Assembly: GCA_038210185.1 (NCBI GenBank)
Contig: JBBQWX010000004.1
Coordinates: 1 to 64,000 of the forward strand
Direction: 5' to 3'
DNA: 64,000 nt
Origin: Fodinibacter sp038210185
GTDB taxonomy: Bacteria > Actinomycetota > Actinomycetes > Actinomycetales > Dermatophilaceae
The position numbers were made by a program, and so were the translations under genes. This document shows, piece by piece, positions 1-6,977 of the stretch (its first letter is position 1; every line of letters starts with the position of its first letter). The notes beneath the pieces are model-generated. The model was given only the letters and a program-made list of their open reading frames with translations. It was not told the DNA's origin and ran no database searches.

Positions 1-137
1 TCGTCATCGACCGGATGAGCGCCCCCTACCTCGACGGCGCGACGATCGACTTCGCCGACACCATCGAGAAGCAGGGCTTCACCATCGACAACCCCAACGC
101 GGGCAGCTCCTGCGCCTGCGGCGACAGCTTCAGCTGA
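1..137 (+). CDS. erpA: Iron-sulfur cluster insertion protein ErpA/IscA (3' end only)
   Basis: The C-terminal 44 codons of an A-type Fe-S carrier are visible; the rest lies upstream of the window. Family members receive Fe-S clusters and pass them to apo-proteins in the cytoplasm. The sequence shows the conserved C-terminal stretch with the cluster-binding C-x-C pair (SSCACGDSFS) directly before the TGA at 135-137, plus the preceding YLDGATIDF segment typical of HesB/IscA proteins. The M. tuberculosis counterpart Rv2204c also lies next to adoK, which supports the assignment. A perfect hairpin follows the stop codon. Confidence 0.9.
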   Translation, partial: VIDRMSAPYLDGATIDFADTIEKQGFTIDNPNAGSSCACGDSFS

Positions 138-143
138 CGCCTC

Positions 144-184
144 GTCGACAGGGCCCGCGCCGCACCGGCGCGGGCCCTGTCGAC
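144..184 (+). terminator. Perfect 19-bp hairpin after erpA
   Basis: Two 19-base arms (144-162 and 166-184) are exact reverse complements around a 3-base loop. The stem starts 6 bases after the erpA stop. There is no T-run, so it is either an actinobacterial-type U-less terminator or an mRNA 3'-end stabiliser. Confidence 0.75.
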
Positions 185-216
185 GTTCCCGTGGTCGGGC
201 GGTACCCGGGGCGGGG

Positions 217-222
217 TAGGTT
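217..222 (+). promoter_or_regulatory. -10 box (TAGGTT) of adoK, leaderless
   Basis: TAGGTT fits the TANNNT actinobacterial -10 consensus and ends 7 nt before the GTG at 230. The predicted transcript would begin at or next to the start codon. No clear -35 is seen. Confidence 0.5.
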
Positions 223-229
223 CGTCGTC

Positions 230-1213
230 GTGCAGATCGCCGTCACCGGGTCCATCGCGACCGACCACCTCATGACCTTCCGGGGGGCCTTCTCGGACTC
301 CCTCGTCGTCGAGCAGCTCGACAAGATCTCGGTGAGCTTCCTCGCCGACACCCTCGAGATCCGCCGCGGCGGGGTCGCGGGCAACATCTGCTTCGGCATG
401 GCGGTGCTGGGGGCACGCCCGATCCTCGTCGGTGCCGCGGGGGAGGACTTCGGCGACTACCGCAGCTGGCTGACCCGCCACGGGGTCGTCACCGACCACG
501 TGCACATCTCGCAGTCGCGCCACACCGCGCGCTTCGTGTGCACCACCGACGACACGATGGCGCAGATCGCCACCTTCTACGCGGGCGCCATGGCCGAGGC
601 CCGGATGATCGAGCTCGGCCCGATCCACTCCCGGTGGGGGCTCGACCTCGTGCTCATCGGCGCCGACGACCCCGACGCGATGCTGCGCCACACCCAGGAG
701 TGCCGCAGCGGCGGCATCCCCTTCATCGCCGACCCCTCGCAGCAGCTCGCCTTCGCCGACGGGCCGTTCATCCGCACGCTGATCGACGGGGCCGACTACC
801 TCTTCACCAACGAGTACGAGTCGCACCTCACCGAGACCAAGACCGGATGGAGCCAGGCCGAGATCGACGACCGGGTCACCACCCGGGTCATCACCCGCGG
901 CAAGGACGGCGCCGACATCCGCACCAAGGGCGAGGAGCCGATCCACGTCCCGGTCGCCGGCGACGTCGAACGAGTCGACCCCACCGGGGTCGGCGATGCG
1001 TTCCGCGCCGGGTTCCTCGTCGGCCTGGCCGGCGGGCTGAGCCACGAGCGGTGCGCCCAGATCGGGTCGGTGCTGGCGGCCCACGTGCTCGAGACCGTGG
1101 GCACGCAGGAGTACCAGGTCACCCGCCAGGGGTTCCTCCACCGGTTCGAGGGCGCCTACGGCGACGACGCCGCGCAGGACATCGCGCCGCTGGTGCGGTG
1201 CGCCCGCGACTGA
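230..1213 (+). CDS. adoK: PfkB-family adenosine kinase (AdoK/CbhK type)
   Basis: A cytoplasmic ribokinase-fold sugar or nucleoside kinase. The N-terminus (IAVTGSIATDHLMTF) and much of the body match mycobacterial adenosine kinase Rv2202c, which phosphorylates adenosine to AMP. Visible motifs are the substrate-side G-G-V-A-G-N segment near residue 45 and the C-terminal anion-hole/catalytic motif DPTGVGDAFRAGF, whose GxGD aspartate is the usual base. The GTG at 230 was chosen over an in-frame GTG at 191 because homologues start here and a -10 box sits 7 nt upstream. Length is 327 aa, normal for the family. Substrate preference for adenosine over other sugars is inferred from the M. tuberculosis orthologue and its neighbours. 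Confidence 0.88.
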   Translation: MQIAVTGSIATDHLMTFRGAFSDSLVVEQLDKISVSFLADTLEIRRGGVAGNICFGMAVLGARPILVGAAGEDFGDYRSWLTRHGVVTDHVHISQSRHTARFVCTTDDTMAQIATFYAGAMAEARMIELGPIHSRWGLDLVLIGADDPDAMLRHTQECRSGGIPFIADPSQQLAFADGPFIRTLIDGADYLFTNEYESHLTETKTGWSQAEIDDRVTTRVITRGKDGADIRTKGEEPIHVPVAGDVERVDPTGVGDAFRAGFLVGLAGGLSHERCAQIGSVLAAHVLETVGTQEYQVTRQGFLHRFEGAYGDDAAQDIAPLVRCARD

Positions 1214-1232
1214 CGAGCCGCCCTCGCGCGCC

Positions 1233-1916
1233 ATGGTCCACCCGCCGGTCGAGCCCCCGCCCACCCCCTGGCTGCTCGACACCGCACGCGCCGAGCCCGG
1301 CGACGACCTCGTCGCGGCCGGCGCCGACCTCGAGCCCGGCACCCTGTTGGCGGCCTACCGTCTCGGCCTGTTCCCCATGGGCCTGGGCCGCAACGGCAGC
1401 GGCGCCATGGGGTGGTGGTCGCCCGACCCGCGCGGCGTCATCCCGCCTGGCGCCCTCCGAGTTCGCCGTACGCTGCGCAAGGCCCTGGACCGCTTCGACG
1501 TGCGGGTCGACACCGCCTTCGCCGAGGTCGTGCATCGGTGCGCGGACCCCTCACGTGACGGTCGCTGGATCACGCGCGAGGTCGCCGACGCCTACGGCCG
1601 CCTCCACGATCTGGGCTGGGCCCACAGCGTCGAGGCCTGGCAGGACGGGCAGCTGGTCGGTGGGCTCTACGGCGTCTCCATCGGCGGGCTGTTCGCGGGG
1701 GAGTCGATGTTCCACACGGTGCGGGACGCGTCGAAGGTCGCGCTCGTCGGGCTGGTCGAGCGCTTCCACCGCGACGGTGACCCACGCCGGCTGGTCGACG
1801 TGCAGTGGGCGACCGACCACCTGCGCGGCCTGGGGGCACAGGAGTGGCCGCGCGAGGAGTACCTGGACCGGTTGGCCGAGGCCCTGCGCGCGCCTCAGGT
1901 CGAGCTGTCGGCCTGA
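1233..1916 (+). CDS. aat: Leucyl/phenylalanyl-tRNA--protein transferase
   Basis: Transfers Leu or Phe from aminoacyl-tRNA to the N-terminus of proteins with basic N-terminal residues, feeding the N-end rule pathway of Clp-mediated degradation. The 227-aa protein carries the family landmarks: an A-YR-GLFPMG segment near residue 45, WWSPDPRGVIP just after it, then GLYGVSIGGLFAGESMF and the DVQWATDHL-LG block in the C-terminal half. It follows adoK by 19 bp in the same direction, so cotranscription is likely. Its 3' end overlaps the convergent TusA-like gene by 22 bp. Confidence 0.93.
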   Translation: MVHPPVEPPPTPWLLDTARAEPGDDLVAAGADLEPGTLLAAYRLGLFPMGLGRNGSGAMGWWSPDPRGVIPPGALRVRRTLRKALDRFDVRVDTAFAEVVHRCADPSRDGRWITREVADAYGRLHDLGWAHSVEAWQDGQLVGGLYGVSIGGLFAGESMFHTVRDASKVALVGLVERFHRDGDPRRLVDVQWATDHLRGLGAQEWPREEYLDRLAEALRAPQVELSA

Positions 1917-2161
1917 CCTCGGTCGGTGCGCCGTTCGCCGAGCACGACGCGGAACTCCGTCCAGTGCTCGTCCTCGTGCAGCGTCACCGTGTGGCCCTTC
2001 ATCCGTGCCCACGCCGGCACGTCGGACCACGCGGCGACGTCGTCGGCCAGCAGGAGCACGGTCGCGCCGGGCGGCAGGTCGCGCGCGGCCCGAGCCAGCC
2101 GGATGACGGGCACGGGGCACCGTGCCCCGCGGGCGTCGACCACCGGGGGTCCGCCGCTCAC
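1895..2161 (-). CDS. TusA-family sulfurtransferase-like protein
   Basis: An 88-aa protein with the TusA/SirA fold signature, including the Cys-Pro pair in VDARGARCPVPVIRLARAA near residue 15. TusA proteins carry persulfide sulfur from cysteine desulfurases to tRNA thiolation or cofactor pathways. The GTG at 2161 overlaps the stop of the upstream desulfurase-like gene as GTGA, so the two are translationally coupled and probably act together. A C-terminal WARMKGHTV-like segment is also typical. The 3' end runs 22 bp into convergent aat. The sulfur acceptor is unknown. Confidence 0.8.
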   Translation of the reverse strand: MSGGPPVVDARGARCPVPVIRLARAARDLPPGATVLLLADDVAAWSDVPAWARMKGHTVTLHEDEHWTEFRVVLGERRTDRGQADSST

Positions 2162-3318
2162 AGGTCGTCCGTCCCGAGGCGCCGCCGCACCGCTGCGACG
2201 GCATCCGGCAGCTCGCGGCACAGGCGGTCGATGTCGTCGGCCCGGGTGGGCGACACCGCCCCCAGCGGCAGGGTGACCCGCACGTTGCCGTGCGTGAGCA
2301 CGCCGAGGGCGGCGAGCACGTGGCTGGGGCGCAGGGCGCTCGACGAGCACGCCGACCCCGACGCGACGAGCAGGCCGCGCCGGGCGAGCTCCTCGAGCAG
2401 CACCTCGCCGTCGGCGTAGAGCACGCTGAACGTGACGACGTGGGGGAGCCGGTCGTCGGGGTCTCCCACGACCTCGACGTCGGGCACGGCCGCCGCGGCC
2501 CGTCGCACCCGGTCGACCAGGGTGCGTGCGGCGCTCTCCTCGGCGGCCGTGACCGCGGCCGTCTGGCGCCAGGCCGCGGCGGCGGCGAGCACCAGGGGGA
2601 CCCACGGAGGGGCGTGCTCCCGGCCCTGCTCCGCCTCGCGTCGGGGGCCGGGCAGGCCCCACCGGGTGCCGGTGCGCACGGCGAGCAGGCCGAGCGGGGG
2701 CCCACCGAAGGTGGCCGCGTCACCGACCAGCACCGCCCCGGCTCGGGAAGGGATCGCGCCGGGGTCGCGTCCGAGCGACGCCGTGGCGTCGAGCAGCAAC
2801 GGCACACCGTGCTCGCGGCAGTCGGCGTCGACCTCGGGCACCGGCTGGCGGGTGCCCACCTCGGCGTTGGCGGTCTGCAGCACCGCGGCTGCGACGTCGC
2901 CGCCGTCCAGCGCCGCGGCATAGGCGCCGAGGTCGACCCGCCCCGTGCGCTCGACCGGCACGACGGCGTCGACGCCCGGCTGGAGCAGCAGCACCGACCG
3001 CTCGGTGGCGCCGGCGACGACGCGTGAGCCCGCGCGGCGGCGGGCGTGCCGCAGGCCGGCGAGCCCGGTCTCGAGCGCCGACTCCGGGCTGCCGTGCACC
3101 GACAGCTCGTCGGGCCGCACCCCCATGGCGCCCGCGAGCACATCGCGGGCGCCGTCGAGCAGGGCGCGCGCACGGCGGCCGGGGGGGTGCAGCCGGGTGG
3201 GGTCGGCCCACCCGGCGGACAGGGCGGCGTCGAAGGTTTCGGCGGCGAGGGGGTGCAGGGGGCCTCGCGCGGCGTCGAGCAGGCCGCTGACCTGCGGGTC
3301 GTACGGGGAGCGCGCCAC
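2158..3318 (-). CDS. Cysteine desulfurase-like class V aminotransferase lacking the PLP lysine
   Basis: A 386-aa protein of the NifS/IscS fold-type I family. It retains the pyridine-nitrogen aspartate (LLLDATASLG) and the mobile-loop cysteine that carries persulfide (VASGSACSSSALRPSHVL). The usual H-K pair that holds PLP as a Schiff base is missing: where family members read S-x-H-K-x-x-G-P, this one reads GDAATFGGP, so H is A and K is T. The His that stacks on PLP (usually E-H-x-S-V) is also changed (ATERSVLL). It may be a non-catalytic scaffold or have altered chemistry. The GTG start at 3318 follows a TACCGT -10 box by 6 nt. It is coupled to the TusA-like gene. Confidence 0.82.
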   Translation of the reverse strand: MARSPYDPQVSGLLDAARGPLHPLAAETFDAALSAGWADPTRLHPPGRRARALLDGARDVLAGAMGVRPDELSVHGSPESALETGLAGLRHARRRAGSRVVAGATERSVLLLQPGVDAVVPVERTGRVDLGAYAAALDGGDVAAAVLQTANAEVGTRQPVPEVDADCREHGVPLLLDATASLGRDPGAIPSRAGAVLVGDAATFGGPPLGLLAVRTGTRWGLPGPRREAEQGREHAPPWVPLVLAAAAAWRQTAAVTAAEESAARTLVDRVRRAAAAVPDVEVVGDPDDRLPHVVTFSVLYADGEVLLEELARRGLLVASGSACSSSALRPSHVLAALGVLTHGNVRVTLPLGAVSPTRADDIDRLCRELPDAVAAVRRRLGTDDL

Positions 3319-3324
3319 GCCTAG

Positions 3325-3372
3325 ACGGTAGCGCTGCCCTGCCTGACTCCAGCGCAGGTGGTGCAGTAGGGT
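3325..3372. promoter_or_regulatory. Divergent promoters between desulfurase-like gene and ctaC
   Basis: On the minus strand TACCGT (3330-3325) lies 6 nt before the desulfurase-like GTG, giving a leaderless transcript. On the plus strand CTGACT (3343-3348) and TAGGGT (3367-3372), 18 nt apart, form a plausible promoter for ctaC with a leader of about 35 nt. Confidence 0.45.
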
Positions 3373-3413
3373 TTGCACCTGTCCGTGACCTCCTCCAGAC
3401 GAAGGGTGCAGCG

Positions 3414-4316
3414 GTGCGCCAGCACGACCTCTCATCGCCCCGACGTGGCCCGCGCCGCCTCGGTGCCGGTCTCCTCATCGGTGCGCTGTCCGCCGCCGCC
3501 CTGAGCGGTTGCGCCGCGGGCAACCTGCGCGGTGACGCGTCCACCGGCTGGCTGCCGCCGGCCATCACCGAGGGCGGCGAGACCGTGACCTCGCTGTGGA
3601 TCGGTGCCTGGATCGCCGCCCTGGCGGTCGGTGTCCTCGTGTGGGGCCTGATCGGCTGGTGCGTCGTGGCGTACCGACGCAAGAAGGACGACAACGAGCT
3701 GCCCGTGCAGCTGCGCTACAACATCCCGATCGAGATCCTCTACACGGTGGTCCCGATCTTCATGGTCGTCGTGCTCTTCTACTACACCGCTCGTGACTCC
3801 TCCGAGCTCACCGACACCTCGAAGCAGCCCGACGTCACGATCAACGTCATCGGCAAGCAGTGGAGCTGGGACTTCAACTACGTCGAGGAGGACGTCCACG
3901 AGACCGGCGAGCAGGCGATCCTGACCGGCGAGCCGGGCGCCGAGGAGACCATCCCGACGCTCTACCTGCCGGTCGGCGAGCGGATCGAGTTCGTGCTCAC
4001 GGCGCGTGACGTCATCCACTCGTTCTGGGTGCCCTCGTTCCTGCAGAAGATGGACACGATCCCCGGGCGGGTCAACACCTTCCAGGTCGTACCGACCCAG
4101 GAGGGCACCTTCAAGGGCAAGTGCGCCGAGCTGTGCGGCACCTACCACTCGCACATGCTCTTCAACGTCAAGATCGTCCCGCGTGCGGAGTACGAGCAGC
4201 ACCTGGAAGACCTGCGCGCTGCGGGCCAGACCGGCCTGCTCAACAACACGCTCAGCCGCGAAGAGCTGATGAAGGATGCCGGCCCGGTCACCGACAGCAT
4301 CGACGGAGGAAACTGA
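3414..4316 (+). CDS. ctaC: Cytochrome c oxidase subunit II (aa3)
   Basis: The CuA-bearing subunit of the aa3 oxidase, which accepts electrons from the bc1 diheme cytochrome. The 300-aa protein has a lipoprotein signal with lipobox LSGC (Cys33), two transmembrane helices around residues 60-85 and 100-125, then an external cupredoxin domain. CuA ligands are visible in CAELCGTYHSHM (Cys237, Cys241, His245, then Met), with the upstream His in the DVIHSFWVPSF segment. The GTG start gives an intact signal peptide. ctaD follows after only 2 bp between stop and start, forming a ctaC-D-F operon. Confidence 0.96.
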   Translation: MRQHDLSSPRRGPRRLGAGLLIGALSAAALSGCAAGNLRGDASTGWLPPAITEGGETVTSLWIGAWIAALAVGVLVWGLIGWCVVAYRRKKDDNELPVQLRYNIPIEILYTVVPIFMVVVLFYYTARDSSELTDTSKQPDVTINVIGKQWSWDFNYVEEDVHETGEQAILTGEPGAEETIPTLYLPVGERIEFVLTARDVIHSFWVPSFLQKMDTIPGRVNTFQVVPTQEGTFKGKCAELCGTYHSHMLFNVKIVPRAEYEQHLEDLRAAGQTGLLNNTLSREELMKDAGPVTDSIDGGN

Positions 4317-4318
4317 CG

Positions 4319-6085
4319 ATGAGTGCCGCCACCGACTCCACCATGCTCCGCACCGCGGCCGCACCGGCTCGCACCCGCCGGCTCTCCAAGGGCGCCACGG
4401 TCGTCAAGTGGGTCACCACCACCGACCACAAGGTCATCGGCAACCTGTACTTCATCACCTCGTTCATCTGGTTCCTCCTGGCCGGGCTGATGGCGCTGGT
4501 GATCCGCGCCGAGCTCACCACCCCGGGGCTGCAGGTCGTCGACACCCCTGACCAGTACAACCAGATGTTCACGATGCACGGCACGATCATGCTGCTGCTC
4601 TTCGCCACGCCGCTGTTCGCCGGGTTCGCCAACGCCCTGATGCCGCTGCAGATCGGGGCCCCCGACGTCTCCTTCCCGCGGCTGAACATGTTCGCGTACT
4701 GGCTCTACCTCTTCGGCGGGCTCATCGCCGGCGCGGGGTTCCTCACCCCGGGCGGCGCCGCAGCGTTCGGCTGGTTCGCCTACGCGCCGCTCTCGGACAA
4801 CACCTACAGCCCCGGCCTGGGCGGCGACCTGTGGGTCTTCGGCTTGGCGCTGGGTGGTTTCGGCACGATCCTGGGTGCGGTCAACTTCATCACCACGATC
4901 CTGACCATGCGGGCGCCGGGCATGACCATGTTCCGGATGCCGCTCTTCACCTGGACCGTGCTCGTCACCTCGATCCTGGTGCTGCTCATCTTCCCGGCCC
5001 TGGCCGCCGCGCTCTTCGCGCTCGGCGCCGACCGGCGGTTCGGGGCGCACGTGTTCGACCCGGCCAACGGCGGGCCGATCCTCTGGCAACACATCTTCTG
5101 GTTCTTCGGGCATCCAGAGGTCTACGTCATCGCCCTGCCCTTCTTCGGAATCATCTCCGAGGTGCTGCCCGTCTTCTCGCGCAAGCCGATCTTCGGATAC
5201 AAGACCCTGGTCTACGCGACGATCGCCATCGCCGCCCTGTCGGTCAGCGTCTGGGCGCACCACATGTACGCCACCGGGCAGGTGTTGCTGCCCTTCTTCG
5301 CGATCATGACGATGTTGATCGCCGTGCCCACCGGGGTGAAGTTCTTCAACTGGGTGGGCACGATGTGGGGCGGCAAGCTGACCTTCGAGACCCCGATGCT
5401 GTGGGCGCTGGGCTTCCTGGTCACCTTCTTGTTCGGTGGCCTGACCGGCGTCATCCTCGCCAGCCCGGCGCTGGACTTCCAGCTCTCCGACAGCTACTTC
5501 GTGGTGGCGCACTTCCACTACGTCGTCTTCGGCACGGTCGTCTTCGCGATGTTCGCCGGCTTCTACTTCTGGTGGCCCAAGTTCACCGGCCGGATGCTCG
5601 ACGAGCGGCTCGGCAAGATTCACTTCTGGCTGCTGTTCATCGGGTTCCACACGACGTTCTTGGTGCAGCACCTCATCGGCATCCAGGGCATGCCCCGGCG
5701 CTACGCCGACTACCTGCCCGAGGACGGCTTCACCCTGGGAAACCGCATCTCGACGGCCGGCTCGGTCATCCTCGCGATCTCGATGATCCCGTTCTTCCTC
5801 AACGTGTGGAAGACCTGGCGCACGGCGCCGCTGGTCGAGACCGACGACCCGTGGGGCTACGGCGCGTCGCTGGAGTGGGCCACCTCGGGCCCGCCGCCGC
5901 GGCACAACTTCAACACGATGCCGCGGATCCGGTCCGAGCGTCCCGCCTTCGACCTGCACCACCCCCAGGCCGCTCCGGCCGGCCTGCACGACGAGGGAGT
6001 GGCCAGCGACAGCGGGCTGGTCTCTGCGCTCGGCCCGGCCGACCTGGGTGGCAACGCCTTCGTCGACGAGAAGAAGGAGCACTGA
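4319..6085 (+). CDS. ctaD: Cytochrome c oxidase subunit I (aa3)
   Basis: The 588-aa catalytic haem-copper subunit with about 12 transmembrane helices, which reduces O2 and pumps protons. Visible ligands are the low-spin haem histidine in MHGTIMLLLF, the CuB His-Tyr cross-link motif GHPEVY, the two adjacent CuB histidines in WAHHMY, and the haem a3/haem a histidines in VVAHFHYV. The ATG at 4319 has a GGAGG ribosome site (4305-4309) and begins MSAATDST; the longer open frame upstream overlaps ctaC and was rejected. Gene order ctaC-ctaD-ctaF is standard in actinobacteria. Confidence 0.97.
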   Translation: MSAATDSTMLRTAAAPARTRRLSKGATVVKWVTTTDHKVIGNLYFITSFIWFLLAGLMALVIRAELTTPGLQVVDTPDQYNQMFTMHGTIMLLLFATPLFAGFANALMPLQIGAPDVSFPRLNMFAYWLYLFGGLIAGAGFLTPGGAAAFGWFAYAPLSDNTYSPGLGGDLWVFGLALGGFGTILGAVNFITTILTMRAPGMTMFRMPLFTWTVLVTSILVLLIFPALAAALFALGADRRFGAHVFDPANGGPILWQHIFWFFGHPEVYVIALPFFGIISEVLPVFSRKPIFGYKTLVYATIAIAALSVSVWAHHMYATGQVLLPFFAIMTMLIAVPTGVKFFNWVGTMWGGKLTFETPMLWALGFLVTFLFGGLTGVILASPALDFQLSDSYFVVAHFHYVVFGTVVFAMFAGFYFWWPKFTGRMLDERLGKIHFWLLFIGFHTTFLVQHLIGIQGMPRRYADYLPEDGFTLGNRISTAGSVILAISMIPFFLNVWKTWRTAPLVETDDPWGYGASLEWATSGPPPRHNFNTMPRIRSERPAFDLHHPQAAPAGLHDEGVASDSGLVSALGPADLGGNAFVDEKKEH

Positions 6086-6089
6086 CCCG

Positions 6090-6503
6090 ATGAAGGCCAT
6101 GGAGCGGATCGGATCCCTCATCGGCGTCTTCGCCTTCACGGTGGCGGCGATCTACGGGTTCTGGACCTCGTCGACCGACCTGGGCATCGAGTGGGTCGGG
6201 GTCGTCGGCCTGATCCTGGGCGGCCTCCTCGGGTTCATGATCGCCTGGTACCTGTGGATGACGCGGCGCCGGCTCGAGCGCGACCCCTCCGACGACCCGC
6301 TGGGTGACATCGACGAGATCCAGGGCGAGTTCGGGTTCTTCAGCCCGCACAGCTGGTGGCCGCTGTTCCTCGCGATCGCCACGGCGACCTGTTTCCTCGG
6401 CCTCGCGGTCGGCTGGTGGATGTTCATCATCGGCGCGTTCTTCGCGGTCCCGGCGCTGGTCGGCTGGACCTTCGAGTACTGGAAGGGACAGCACGCGCTC
6501 TGA
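6090..6503 (+). CDS. ctaF: Actinobacterial cytochrome c oxidase subunit 4
   Basis: A small (137 aa) membrane subunit specific to the actinobacterial bc1-aa3 supercomplex. Four hydrophobic helices are evident: residues about 5-25, 34-55, 87-107 and 110-130, with a basic/acidic cytoplasmic loop between the second and third. The start ATG at 6090 lies 4 bp after the ctaD stop, and MKAMERIGSLIGVFAF is typical of family N-termini. The 3' end is followed by a strong two-way hairpin terminator. Orthologues sit next to ctaC/ctaD across the phylum. Confidence 0.92.
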   Translation: MKAMERIGSLIGVFAFTVAAIYGFWTSSTDLGIEWVGVVGLILGGLLGFMIAWYLWMTRRRLERDPSDDPLGDIDEIQGEFGFFSPHSWWPLFLAIATATCFLGLAVGWWMFIIGAFFAVPALVGWTFEYWKGQHAL

Positions 6504-6520
6504 CCCCGGCATGACCACGC

Positions 6521-6556
6521 AGGCGGGCCACCCGAGGGGAACCGGGTGGCCCGCCT
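6521..6556. terminator. Bidirectional hairpin terminator between ctaF and metallopeptidase
   Basis: Perfect 13-bp arms at 6521-6533 and 6544-6556 around a 10-nt loop, beginning 17 bp after the ctaF stop. It sits between convergent genes, so it can stop both. The minus-strand metallopeptidase frame runs through it without a stop codon. Confidence 0.8.
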
Positions 6557-6578
6557 CGCTGGTGCGGATCGGGCGCGG

Positions 6579-6932
6579 TCCGCCCCACCCGAGCTCGTGC
6601 AGGGTGTCCTCGTCGATGCCGAAGTGGTGGGCGATCTCGTGGACCACCGTCACCGCGATCTCCTCGCGCAGCTCCTCGTGGTCCTCGCACATCCTGCCCA
6701 GGGGTCCACGAAAGAGCGTGATCCGGTCCGGCAGCGAGCCCTGGTCCCACCAGGTGCCGCGCTCGGTGAGCGGGGTGCCCTCGTAGATGCCGAGCAGGTC
6801 GGGGTCGTCGGGCGGTGGCTCGGGCTCGACGAGGAAGACGACGTTGTCGAGCATGGCCATCAGCTCGCCCGGCACCTGGTCGAGGGCGTCCTGCACGATG
6901 GCGTCGAACTGCTCGTCGGTCAGCGGGTGCAC
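6579..6932 (-). CDS. Metallopeptidase-family (zincin-like, HEXXH) protein, native stop codon apparently lost
   Basis: The conserved 118-residue domain of the actinobacterial metallopeptidase family (proteins of roughly 115-120 aa) runs from the ATG at 6932 to LHELGWG. It contains the zinc motif VVHEIAHHFGID (HEIAH, residues 98-102) and the upstream NVVFLVE and GIYEGTPLTERG blocks. Family members normally stop right after HELGW-like residues. Here the frame stays open through the terminator hairpin and antisense to ctaF and ctaD until a stop at 5910-5912, which would add over 200 residues of unrelated sequence. I give the conserved part as the gene; real 3' end unknown. A lost stop or a sequence error are both possible. 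Confidence 0.7.
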
Positions 6933-6977
6933 GGCACCAGCCTGCCATTGCGCCGGGTCGAGGCCGCCTGCCGGTGG

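Noticed and set aside
26..1342. Long minus-strand open frame (438 codons) opposite adoK
   Set aside because: Composition is Arg/Gly/Asp-rich without any family motif; it is the antisense shadow of adoK and aat.
4142..6139. Large minus-strand open frame opposite ctaD
   Set aside because: Antisense to a clear haem-copper oxidase; Glu/Arg/His-rich and motif-free.
5910..6578. C-terminal extension of the metallopeptidase
   Set aside because: Residues are antisense to ctaF and ctaD, basic/acidic and without homology; not supported as protein.
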